Assembly (NCBI GenBank): GCA_023213395.1
Contig: CM041465.1
Span: forward strand, 58,597,741-58,661,740
Length of the DNA: 64,000 bases
Source of the DNA: Cycas panzhihuaensis
Lineage: Eukaryota > Cycadophyta
Reading direction: 5' to 3'
Shown here: positions 44,145 to 54,958 of the stretch, in pieces
How positions within the stretch are numbered: the first letter of the stretch is position 1
How the letters are laid out: every line of letters starts with the position of its first letter
The notes under the pieces: model-generated
Told to the model about the DNA's origin: nothing
The model's input: the letters and a program-made list of their open reading frames with translations, nothing else
Database searches by the model: none
Made by a program: the position numbers and the translations under genes

Positions 44145-45300
44145 TTGCTTGAAGTAACTCCTTCTTATGCCCTTATGCGGTCTCAGGCTGCCAAGGAAGC
44201 AGCGGGAGCTTCTTCTTCTTCCACTCCCTTCGACCCTCTTCCGGAGAACCTTCCTCCAGAAATACCTCTCTTTCCCAAGGCTATTCTTGTATGCCTAGGT
44301 CATTATGATTTCCGAAGGGCACTTACCCAGCCTACTGCAAAGGGTAAGCCCTTCTCCATCATGGACGAGCTTTATACTGTTGCCGCAGGAATGTCCTTGA
44401 TGGACGTTTTGAGGAGTTGTCCCAAGTAGCGGGCCCTCCTCTTGGAAGCTTTAGGATCGAGTGATGCGCCTGTCTACACTTTGGGCGTTACCCAAAGTTG
44501 TGGACCCATTATTTCATTTGATCCTAAGGATCTTCCTCTTGCCAGTGAAAGGGAATGTCAGTTGAACTTCCCATTCACTATCATTATCGATACACCCGAT
44601 TATACCCTTCGAAGGACTATTGTTGATAACAGTTCTTCTTTCAATGCCATGCCCTTGCGTGTCATGCAAGAGCTTGGTATCTCTACCTTGGAACCTGTTC
44701 CATGGTGATGCCAAGGTTATGACAGTAGCGAGAAGACCCCTTTGGGATCTATCGTGATTTTGCTCACCCTTGAGGGCAAGACTGTTCTTGCCAATGTTGT
44801 AGTCCTCGACATTGATGTTGACTACAACCTCCTTCTAGGTCACCTATGGCTCGACCAAATGGGAGCCGTGTGCTCGACTCTTTGGGGACAACTTAAATTC
44901 ATCTATGACGGATAGATGAGAGCGATTCCCCGTGAATACCCATTTACCAAACAAACTCGTTCCACCAATTCGACAAACTGAGGTCCTTCTACGCGTGCCT
45001 CGACTTGCTCTATTGGCATACCTAACCCATCTGAAGAAGATCCTGCATCTTCTTCTCCTAGTCTCATACGGTTCACCCCTATTGGTATTAGGAGTTATGG
45101 GTACCTCGCTTCGTTTAGTGATGATGAGTCACATGATGAGGACAAGGATTGTCTTTACCTCGTCTCTTTCCTCTACACCAGTAGGTCGTACCCGTCTCGT
45201 TCTAGATCCCCATCTAGAACCTCTCTCGTTAGTGAGGCTAGCCACTCCTACATGTCACATGTCATCGCTTATGTTGACCTGCCCATTGTCAGTTCTTCTC
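44145..45300 (+). pseudogene. E5 protease and linker
   Basis: Same frame as gag after a TAG that replaces a probable CAG: gag and pol look like one continuous frame. It reads LLEVTPSYALMRSQAAKEAA, FPFTIIIDTPDYTLRRTIVD and DNSSSFNAMPLRVMQELGIS, then LDIDVDYNLLLGHLWLDQMG. The catalytic triplet is D-N-S, as in E4. A frameshift lies between 45200 and 45480, before the linker continues as MDYFEDDEAPLEYLVG at 45479. Confidence 0.85.
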
Positions 45301-45478
45301 CTTCATTACCCCCTGTGGGTGATGGCTTCTAAGAGCTACCTTCGCTCCTTCTGAGGAACCTCCTTTTGACTCTCCTTCAGAGTCCGGCGAGGAAGTTGAG
45401 CAACCCGACAACCATCACGGTCCCGTTGCTTCCACTCCCTCTAGTACTTCCTCTACTCGAAGTAAGGTCATCCATGGG

Positions 45479-46725
45479 GTGGATTACTTCGAGGATGATG
45501 AAGCTCCACTTGAGTACCTAGTAGGTTTTGCACCCAACTTACCTTCTGGTCACCACAGGCTTGGTCACCAGAAGGTCCTTGCGATTGGATCCACACTTGC
45601 TGATCTGATCCCGTCTCCTATTCCACCTCCTCATGTTGTCCTTGCCCCCCTCCACTTCAAGGAGGGTAATTCCATGTGTATGGGGGCAACCTAAGACGTA
45701 GTCTTAGCCCTTGGCAAGGTCATTAAGGTTAGGTTGGAGTGTTCTCCTGATGAGATAAGGGAGTACTCCTTTTTGTTCCAAGAGTTTCGAGACGTATTTG
45801 CGTAGGATTATGTTGATATGAAGGGGATTGACCCCTCCATTGTCACTCATAACCTCACCACCATTCCTAGCACTTGCCCTGTGCACCAGAAGCAGCATCC
45901 CCTTCACCCGAAGCTCTCAACTGCCATCAAGATAGAGGTTGAGAAGCTTCTAGACACTGGGCTTATTACTTCCATTGACTACCCTAAATGGGTCTCCAAT
46001 ATTGTCCCCGTTGCCAAAAAGAATGGGGCAATTTGTATATGTGTAAATTTATGCGACATCAATAATGCTTGTCCTAAGGACAACTTTCCACTCGCCTTTA
46101 TTAATCAAATTATTAATCGCACTGCTGGATTTGAAGTTATGTCTCTAATGGATGGCTTCTCTGGCTATAACCAGATTCAGATTTCTCCTGAAGACTGCCA
46201 CAAGACGGCCTTCACTACACCCTGGGGTACCTTCGCCTACAAGGCGATGCCCTTTGGTCTTAAGAATGCAGGTGCTACTTACCAAAGAGCCATGCATTTC
46301 ATTTTCCATGACCTCATTGATAACACATTGGAGGTCTTCATGGATGATATGATGGGTCTCTCTCGTGTCAGGGCCCATCATCCATCTGACTTGCATGCCA
46401 TCTTCTCACGATGCCGCAAGTATCACGTCAGTTTAAATTCACTCAAGTGTGTGTTTGCCGTTACCTCAGGTAAACTCCTTGGATTCCTTGTGTCCAAACA
46501 AGGAATTCAGATTGACCCTGATAAGGTTAGGGCAATCCTTGACATGCCATCGCCTAGAACTCAATGACAGATTAAGTCGTTTCTAAGAAGGCTCAGTTTT
46601 CTCAGGCGCTTCTTAGCAGACTTCGCTATGAGTGCTAAACACCTCATGAACCTATTAAAGAAGGGAGCTCCTTTTGCCTGGTCTGATAAGACCCAAAAGG
46701 CCTTATAAGGACTTAAGGAAGCCCT
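45479..46725 (+). pseudogene. E5 reverse transcriptase, nearly open
   Basis: Linker 45479-45694, then RT open from 45818 to 46567. It contains VEKLLDTGLITSIDYPKWVS, VPVAKKNGAICICVN, LMDGFSGYNQIQISPED, TPWGTFAYKAMPFGLKNAG and LEVFMDDMMGLS. The catalytic F-M-D-D is intact, unlike in E4, E1, E2 and E6. A TGA at 46565 interrupts R-T-Q/Q-I-K-S-F, after which the thumb continues. It would copy element RNA. Confidence 0.92.
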
Positions 46726-47285
46726 TGCTTCTGCTCTTATACTGGCATCTCCTTGATTAAATAGGCCCTTCGTCCTATACACCTCGGTGACTGACGAGTC
46801 CTTGGGCACTATGTTAGCTTAGGAGGATGACTCAGGAACCGAGAGAGCTATATATTTCATCAGTTGCACCCTCGTGGCTACTGAACTTAACTATTCCCCT
46901 GTCGAGAAGGAGTGCCTCTCCTTAGTCCATGCAACCAAGAAGTTCAGACACTACTTGCTTGGCAACACCACCAAGGTGATCGTTTAATTTGATCCCTTGC
47001 AATACTTGCTTACTTGTTCAGATTTGATGGGTGGAGCCAGTCGGTGGGCCGTCCTACTTCAAGAATTCGACCTCCATATCGTTAACCAGAAATCAAAGAA
47101 GGGAATGGTAGTGGCTGAGTAACTCGCAGATGCCCCTATCCCTAACTCCTTTGGTGCCCTCGTTGACGACTCTCTCCTTGATGAGTCTATCCTGACGATT
47201 CAAGGGGTCTCTCTCCATCCACTCATCAACAATGAGTGGTATGGTGATATAGTACGATATCTTACACAGTAGCAATATCACCTCG
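46726..47285 (+). pseudogene. E5 RNase H (gypsy type), broken
   Basis: Shows RPFVLYTSVTDESLGTMLA, a stop, [39 protein letters not shown] and RWAVLLQEFDLHIV. These are Ty3/gypsy RNase H motifs in the order seen in E4. Several TAG stops occur. The region to 47285 is the connector before integrase. Confidence 0.85.
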
Positions 47286-47743
47286 ATGCCAGTAGTAAAG
47301 TTAGATCTCGCATTCAGACTTCTGCCAGGTAATACCTCCTCATGGATGAGGTATTGTACAAGAGGTCCTTCGATGGGATCCTCCTCCGCTGCGTTACTAC
47401 TGACGAAGCTGACCAAGTACTTCACGAATGCCACCACAGTATTTGTGGAGGTTACTTTTGGGCCCTTACAGCTGTTATTGAAGCCCTTACTGATGCTCTC
47501 CATTTCCATCATGGGTCCATCGTTTTGCTTTGCAACTCTCAAGTTGTGATGTCTCATCTCACCCAGGTTTACCAGGTACGATGCCCTCACTTAAGGACTC
47601 TTGCTTCCACTTCCAAATCTCTCCTAGCCCGCTTCTCTTCCATTAATATCCAGCATATCCCTCGGGCCCTCAACGCTGAGGTAGATAGTCTCGTTCACCT
47701 CATCCTTGAGCGTCGCCTTCCTCTCCTTGCTGACCATCCCTGA
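47286..47743 (+). pseudogene. E5 integrase zinc region fused to aRNH by deletion
   Basis: A single open frame (47342-47743) starts with the integrase zinc region (MDEVLYKRSFDGILL, VLHECHHSICGG) and at about 47458 switches to the middle of aRNH (AVIEALTDALHFHHGSIVLL, CNSQVVMSHLTQVYQV, HIPRALNAEVDSLVHLILER). In E4 these parts are about 5 kb apart. So one deletion, in frame or nearly so, removed integrase core, integrase C-terminus, the antisense gene and the aRNH N-terminus with its first catalytic Asp. The C-D-S-Q Asp is also Asn (C-N-S-Q). The product cannot integrate DNA. Confidence 0.9.
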
Positions 47744-48156
47744 GGCTTGTCTGGCTGTCCTATTGCCTGAGCCCCAGGTCATTTTGCACTTCGCATTGCA
47801 ACCCATTTGCACCTCTAAAATCTGGCTGCTAATGAGGTTAAACTATGGTGCCTACCCCTTGCTTACTCTTTTACTTGGTTATGCACGTCTTTCTTCATCT
47901 CTTGTGGTGGGGGCAGACCCCTTACCTTTTTCATTTTTCTAGTCGGTTCCCAGGTGGCTCATAGGCAGCCCCTATGTTGTCTCCACCGCCGCTTTCATAT
48001 CCACGCATTCCACCACGACACTCGCTGGCACCCTTTCCTACTGTTATGGTCTTGATTGATATATCTATATACGCGTGTGCTACTGACAGTTGTGTTGCCA
48101 GCATTCACCATCGCACCAGGCTTCCGAGCGGTGAGGCTTTGCTGCCAAGAGGGCAG
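47744..48156 (+). other. E5 3' untranslated region and polypurine tract
   Basis: Follows the aRNH stop; homologous to E4 28581-28998 in reverse orientation. It ends GCCAAGAGGGCAG directly before the LTR start at 48157, the polypurine primer. Confidence 0.75.
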
Positions 48157-50865
48157 TGTTTCCTAGCTTCTGGGAATGGATACAGAATTATTGACTTAGG
48201 TAAGTGTAGGTATGTTTCTCACCTTATCATTGCTTTCTTTTGATAAGTGTTTACTTGCATGTTTGCATGTTTGTGACCTTGTAGACGATTTTATCTTCGT
48301 CTACACTTATTTAGCTTATGACGACTATAACGAGGGCACACTCCCAGCAAGTGTGGTGGCCACTCCACTGCCCACATTCTGCCCTCCTCCCTCTAGGATC
48401 CACTTGACTTGCGCTACCTCTGCCTGTGTGATGACCTGTCATTGTTTGGTTGACTTGCCACATTGTCTGAATCCTATTTTTGCTCTTCTGGACTCATTTG
48501 TTGGCTTGTTTGCCCTCGGGTAGATGTCTCAGCTGCCTATTAGCCTTTTTTGTCATTTTCCCATAGCCCAGGCTGGCTGTCGGAGCTAGGTTTTGCCTCC
48601 GGGTGAATACTGCTGTAAATTTCGTAGTACCGCCATAAATTTTGTAGTATCACAGATTTTGCGGTGGGATGACTATTCTAGTTTGCTTTTTAAAAATCTG
48701 TCGTGGCATTTTCACATTTTTGCGAAACTACCATGTGTCTCGTGACTTAACTCGCTACCAGCTGCACCCTAATCACTTGCTTTAGGGTTTGGGTTGGGTA
48801 TTTAAGTCATCATTAACTCATTTTTGAGATTTTTGGTTCATTTTTTGGATTGCTCCTCAAGGAAACCACCCTGTGCTATGCTATTCTCTATTGCTCTACT
48901 GCTGCTACAGGACCTACGCCTCTCCTCCAGTGCCCAGCTCTCCTTTGGTACAGCTAGGACATCTTCCCAGCCCTTCACACACCTTGGAGAGGGTCCCTTT
49001 GGAGAGATCTCAGTGGATTCTTGCCCGGGCAGCCATCAAGCATTCCAAGTGTAGGTGTTCTTCCTCCAACTCCATTAGCAAGGTTCCAAACCTGCTACAC
49101 CATAGTTTTTGGGCTAATTTCTCAACCTCTCCTTAGCAACCCTTGACTAAGGCAAGAGCCTCCCCTCCTCTTCTCAGGTATTCATTGATTTGAGCTATTT
49201 TCTTATTCAATTGATGCCATATTTTTCTTGTCCTCTTGCTTGGGATTTTAAAGGTTGTTTTCCTCTTTGTATTGGGCTATTTTACTCCTGTCATTAGTGC
49301 CTTCTTACCTACATTTGTTGCTTAAGGCATCGGCAAAGAGGGGTTGCATAGGGTTTGGGAGAGTTCTGGGTGGATTCTGTACCACCTTCCATGCTCCTCA
49401 AGTGGCTCTTAGCCCCCCAAACCTTCCCTCTTGCCCCGTGCTGTCCTTATCACTCAAACAAGGGTTTGTTGGGCCTTCCTTAGCCGCTGAAATAAGCACT
49501 GTCACACGTTGCAACGCTGGTTTAAGGGCTTATGCTTTGGTTTGGGCAACTCATGTAAGTCCCGACCGCTTGTTCTTTGCCCAACTCCTTTCCCAGCAGC
49601 CCAATTTGCTCTTCATAGCACCTCGGCTTACCGTAGGTCCTCTTTGGCTCCTTTCAACTCTCTTGCTACTATTTCCAGCCATCTTTCTTAGCCTTACCCT
49701 CACTGCCTTGTGGCTTTTGGGGGAGGTTGGGGTTATTCTTTGTGGGAGGTGGGCCACTCCGAGGCTTACAGGTTACTTTCCATTTACTTTGGTTGTCCTC
49801 CTTTACATATTATCATCATTGTATTGATACTAACATATACATATTTAAGTTTATATTTGTTTTGCATAGACATGTATTGTTAGGATCTTTCCATTGTATG
49901 TTAGCACCCTTTCTCCGGAAAGGGGGGAGGTTGTTATTTACTTGCAAGTATTCAGAAAGTGCAAAGGACCTTTCTCCCTTTCTTCCTTTGCAGGTAAGCG
50001 CTTCCATTCATGTTATACTTTCATACTTCATTTATTGCTAGTATTTGGTCCCTTTCTTTCCTTGGTTTGGTACTCTAGTATTTTTCCAAGGAAGGTAAGG
50101 AAGCCCCTCGTTCTGATCTGCCGTGACTCTTCACGCCAGCTGTGCCTTGTGGAGTGGCTCTGGGTGCCCCTTGGGAGTGCCACCATTACGACATGCTTCC
50201 GTCCTGGGTACATGCTCTCGCTCCACTTTGTCACCCTTTCCTTTTGAATTTCCTTTACATAGTAGTAATTAACTCATTGGAAATAGAAAAGAAATCAACC
50301 TTGCTTTGGTTCATACTTTATTTACTTTATTTCTTGCATCTTCTTTTGCTGTAGGAAAAGGTCTTAGGAAACCTTCCCTCTCACCTTTTCCCCCCTTTTG
50401 CTGTGTAAACTTCCCTCCCCCTTTGTTGTCTGTTTGGCTAGTTTGCCCGCACATACCTTGACCCACCTCCTTGGGTTATCTCTCTTACATTCCCTTGGTT
50501 CCCCGCTTAGCTGGATAACCAAGGTGACCCGGTCCATAGGCCGCCTGCTTGCCTATCCTTCCTTATTTCTCGTTGCTGGGAAACCCTCGAAGGTCTGTCT
50601 CCTTCCCCTTCCAGCCATCCAAGGGTGGGAGGATCCTTCCCTTAGGTCAACCCAAGCTAACCCTACACCTCCTCACCTCTTGTTTGAAGTGGGGGGATCA
50701 CCCTTTAGTAGCTGTATTCCATTTGCAGGTCCCAAACTCATGCTCTGGTGCAAGGGGCACCCTGCATGGTATTTGCCTTACTTATAGGTCTCTTTCTTGA
50801 TCATATTATCAACCGTTCTTACCATTCCTATTTAGTTAGGTAGCTATCCTTTAGACGTGCATCTA
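48157..50865 (+). repeat. E5 3' LTR (LTR C)
   Basis: Starts TGTTTCCTAGC and ends TGCATCTA (5' partner ends TCCA), 2709 bases, followed by GAGGG. Together with the E4 5' LTR at 52118, which is inverted relative to it, it forms 2.7-kb inverted repeats separated by only 1.25 kb. Confidence 0.95.
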
Positions 50866-50870
50866 GAGGG
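50866..50870 (+). repeat. E5 target-site duplication, right copy
   Basis: GAGGG directly after LTR C; perfect match to 38911-38915. Confidence 0.95.
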
Positions 50871-51951
50871 CCCATCCCTCCTTGAGGAAATCCCCTATAT
50901 TGAAAAGGGACTTAAGGATAGGCATCTTAAAAAAAAGTTAGGCCCCCTTGTGAAGGTGCGATATAAGGAGCTATGCAAGATGATGGGAATGAGGGGTGAG
51001 GGACAAGATTCTATCCATATGGGTTGCCTGTGGGTAGCACAACCCCATATGGATGTAAAGGGTCTACCCCATAAACATGAATGTGGTTACTTTTACCATG
51101 CCCCCAAGGCTGAGATGTATAGCCTGGGGGTATGTAAAGAGAAGGACCATTAGATTGAGTCTAAGCACATGTGAAAACGGGTCCCACATGACTAGAGGTA
51201 AAGGCATAAACAAGACCCTTAGGTCTAATAGGAAATGTGTATGCCACATTTGGAGGTGGCATATTTGCTTGGGTAGGGAGAGGCATGCTAACCCCAAGCT
51301 GGGAGAAAGACACAACACGAGAGGTCCCAGAAGAGTTGGGACCACGAAGAGAAGTAGAAAGCACAATGGATGTCCCTAAAGTAGATGTTAGAATCAGACG
51401 GGACGAATGCGTTAATACAAATGGGTTACTTGTTATAGGTGGGGTAGACGTGGATGAAGATGGTAGGGTAGGCGCGGATGAGGAAGGTGCCCCACTATAT
51501 AAAGCATCTTCAAACCACCTAGGACATGGTTGAAGGTAAGCAGTACAAAAGTACTTGTTAAGGGCTTCAACTACATTGATGGGAGGGGTATCCACCTAAT
51601 CGTAAGAGGTGGATGGGACCTCAAACGAAGTGGAGCGCTCAGGATGCTCCTCGTAAGAAACACCACCTAAGTGATGAATCTCAAGAGAAGATGGACCCTC
51701 TACTCCATGAGTGGAGGGATGGACATCAAGTGGGTGTTGGTCACCCAGGTAATAGATGGGGTCATCACCCTCTTGGATGGACCCTAGGAAAGATGTAGGG
51801 AACTCATGGCTTTAGAAGCAAAGGCATGGTATGCTCAATCTGAAGGATATCCTTCCATTGTCGAATCAGAATCTAGTGATGGAAGGAGGTGGTATGTGGG
51901 ATCTTCTAATAACGGGGGCAAACCTCATAGGCGATGTAAGAATTATCGTAT
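50866..51951 (-). pseudogene. E4 gag, N-terminal part
   Basis: The minus-strand frame at 51161-51595 reads INVVEALNKYFCTAYLQPCP, RWFEDALYSGAPSSSAP and FSQLGVSMPLPTQANMPPPN, homologous to E5 gag residues 120-260 (VVEALNECHYAARFQPRPGW). The expected start at 51951 reads ATA where E5 has ATG. The frame is cut at 50866 by the E5 insertion and resumes at 38915. Confidence 0.88.
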
Positions 51952-52096
51952 ACAAAACTCATCAATATGTTAGAAGAGAAAGAGTAATGCAAGATAAGTG
52001 TTGGGGGCTACCCAATAAAAAAAGAAAAAAATGAGAAAACTAGTAAGGGGTAGTAGCACCAACAGGAAGAGATAGAGACTAGCTCCCTTACTGGCA

Positions 52097-52116
52097 GGTC
52101 CCCAGTATAGTTGCCA
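52097..52116 (-). other. E4 primer-binding site
   Basis: On the minus strand TGGCAACTATACTGGGGACC starts one base past the LTR. It matches the E5 site at 16 of 20 bases; the differences are transitions. Confidence 0.7.
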
Positions 52117-52117
52117 G

Positions 52118-54958
52118 TGGAATCACGTCTATGGGATGATCACTATGCTAAGTAGGGGTTGAGGTGGTCAACAACTAATGCTGAAGTATGGATGGAATCC
52201 TATAAGCGGAAGAGAACATCACATAGGGTATCTGTGCGCTAGAGCACGAATTCGGGACCCGCGAATGGTGCCTAACTTCCTCAGAGTAGCTTTCACTTTT
52301 AGTTCTGAGAGGTGAGATACACATAGGGGTATCTCGAATAGTCCCAAGGGGTAAGGCCCTCCCACCCTTGGATGGTCGGAAGGGAGGAGGAGAGACCCAC
52401 GAAGAGGGGTTCCTATGGCAAAGGAACATAAGGCAAGATACAATAGGCAAAGGGTATAAGACCAGTGCAGATAGGCCTCCCTTAGGCTAATTAGCCTAAG
52501 GCAAATCTAAACAAAGAAGGGAATGGAAAAAGGGAGACTAAGGGCCACACTCCCTCCCTCTCTTTTCCCTTCAAATAACAAAAGACAAAGGAAAAAAAGG
52601 AAAGCAAGCGTTTTGTGTGCACTCAAGCATGCATACTAAAGTGAAATGCAACTAAGGGGTGCTTTCAGTTTAGGTAAGAAAAAAGAGGGGAAAGGTGTAA
52701 TCCCTAATATATCTTTTCCTATAAAAGCAATTGTGTGGCATATAGATACAAAATGAATGCACATGAATTGATTTGTTACCCTTTTTATCTTTATGTGACT
52801 TATTTTGCAAATACAATAGATGCCTAATAAAAGCACAAAAAGAAGGAGGTGGAGGAAGGGAAATGACACATACCCAGAAAGTGAAGCGGTTGATAGGAAA
52901 CCTCACTCATACACCACATATGCCCTCCCATCCTTAGTTGATGTGTAACCGTAGTTGGACCGAAAGTGAAGTGAGGGGCTTCCTTACCTTCCCTGTGTAA
53001 AGGACAAAATAAAGCAGGAAAGCAAAGAGAGCTAAAAACCATACAGGAAAGCAAAAAAAATGGAAGAGGAAAGAAGGACGAGGACTTACCCAGATTAGTG
53101 CATTCTTTCCCTTCATAAATGTTGCCATAAACCTACAATCACAAATGGTTTTCCCTTCTAAGAAGGGGCTGCCAAGATGCAAGATACTATATAGACAATG
53201 ATACAAAATAATGATAAAGTTTTGTGCCTTAAGTTAGTGAAACTACTACTCAAATCAACTCTGCTCTCCTCAAAAGAAAATAATGTATACCAAGCAAGAA
53301 AGGAAGGCTAGCCTCAGGATGGCAAAACCCCCTACAAGTGGACCTCCACTCAGCCTCAGAATGGAAAAAAAATGGTGGTTATATGATAGCCTATGAGCAG
53401 TAAACAAGCACGGGAATGAATGTTGTAGAACATGGAAGAGATGCCTAAGTAGCGCAGTCCCTATGGGCAATAAATCACCACACCTGCCTTGCCAAAGGTC
53501 TGAATGGATGCTAGACAGCATTAGGGTCTTAAAGAGGGCCCAAAGGGAGAGTGTGTAGGCTTGGAACTAGCACAACAAGGGCTACATATGCTGATATCTA
53601 GCACAGGCTTGGGTCTCACCAACTCCTAGTTTGCTTAAGGAAAGCACAGGCATAAGAGAGGAAGGATGGGAAGTGGTCTGCCCTTAGGGAGTAGGTCTAA
53701 ATGGGATGAATCTTACCTTAATCCCTTTACCCGGTCCTTATGGACCCTCTCCCGTAGCTTTCTTGAGAGAAACCAGTAGAGAATGGGAGAAAGATTGAGG
53801 TATTAAAGCCAAAGACAAGAAAGAGTAGTCCCTTTTACAATAAAAACACCAAAAAGGAAGATAGTATACTTTTAAACAAGCTCTAATGGAGTAAATATGT
53901 GCTAAGACATAAAACCAAGAAAAGGGGTACCTGTTAGGCTATGTTAGGGGCAAGTCTACCCCTACAAACAGTGGAAGAAGGCAGGTCCTGCAAGGTTTAC
54001 AGGGTACCTCACAAAGTGGAGCTATAGGAGACACTTACTGGATGAAACTAAAGGATAAGCATGGAGATCTTGCTTGGAAATACTTGGTGGAGAGTCTTAT
54101 GCCACGTGACAAAGCTTCTATAGGTGAATCTTAGGCTGGAATGGTAGAAGACACCAGCGTTGCAGGCGTACCTATGAAAGAGAGGAAGAAGAGAGCAGAA
54201 TTACAACGATAGAAAGTGTTGTTGGAGAGCTAAGAGAGGTAAAATGAGGTCTTTTTAGGGATATATATCCATCCTAACCCTAATCAAGCGATTAGAGTTT
54301 AGGTAGGGCTGAGTTGGTAACTTATCCATGTGGCAGTTCCATGAAAAGAGAGAGAATTACCACGGTGGATTAAAAAAAAAATAAAGTGCAATAGTTGCAT
54401 CGCGGTAAATTTCGCGATATTGCAGTAAACTTCACGGTGCTGTATAGTTTATAGTGGTGTGAGACCAGAATGCTACAATAACAATGGTAAGGGTTCTAGG
54501 AGTCCTAAATGGAGATGTGATAGGTTTAGGAAGGGCTAGCCCTCCTGTCTAGGTGGCTAGGGAGAGTCTATGTGACATTGGGCTAGACCAAATGAGACAT
54601 TAGGAGTTAGGATTGCCATAAGTACTATAAAAGAATGCAAGATCAAGGTGTGAGCAGATCACCCAAGTTAAGTGAGGCTTGAGGTGACATGGAGGTGGCA
54701 TAGAGGGTTGTAGAGCACCATGGGGATGCCTGCCTCGCGGAGAGGTAGGTCCCGTGGGTCGTCATAGACTAAAAAGATGACAGGCAGCATGATCAAGCAA
54801 TAGGTGCAAGGTGATCACTCGAACGTGATAGGCAATCATGCAATGAGGTGATGCTTCTATCTACCTTTCTAAAGAGATAATAAAGGCACAAAGGAAGAAT
54901 CATACCTACGCTTACTTGAGTCAATCTATCCATACTCATTCCCGGTAGCTGGGAAACA
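52118..54958 (-). repeat. E4 5' LTR (LTR D)
   Basis: TGGAATCACG to GCTGGGAAACA on the plus strand; 2841 bases, partner of 25762-28580. It abuts the PBS, so it carries the promoter for the minus-strand E4 transcript. Confidence 0.93.

Larger units (their letters stand above)
38916..50865 (+). mobile_element. E5: Tat-like element nested in E4 gag, opposite orientation
   Basis: An 11,950-base plus-strand element of the same family as E4, bounded by LTRs 38916-41633 and 48157-50865 and a perfect five-base duplication GAGGG. Removing it rejoins E4 gag: the reverse complement of the joined flanks begins CCTCAAGGAGGGATGGG and continues CCACCCCCAT, matching E5 gag around 42877. It encodes gag, protease, RT, RNase H, the integrase zinc region and the end of aRNH. 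Integrase core, integrase C-terminus, the antisense gene and the start of aRNH are missing. It must postdate E4, yet its LTRs differ by about one base in eight over a 105-base stretch by eye, not obviously less than those of E4. Confidence 0.95.
25762..54958 (-). mobile_element. E4: Tat-like Ty3/gypsy element, interrupted by E5
   Basis: Two long direct repeats (25762-28580 and 52118-54958, about 2.8 kb) bound a minus-strand element. Removing the nested E5 and one target-site copy leaves about 17.2 kb. Minus-strand order: LTR, PBS, gag, protease, RT, RNase H, integrase, an antisense spliced gene, an archaeal-type RNase H, PPT, LTR. The second RNase H and the extra antisense gene are marks of the Tat lineage. 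The bases outside the LTRs (CTTTT left, GTCTT right) share only three of five positions, so the target duplication is eroded or absent. LTR divergence is about one base in nine over a 125-base stretch by eye. All genes are broken. Confidence 0.92.
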
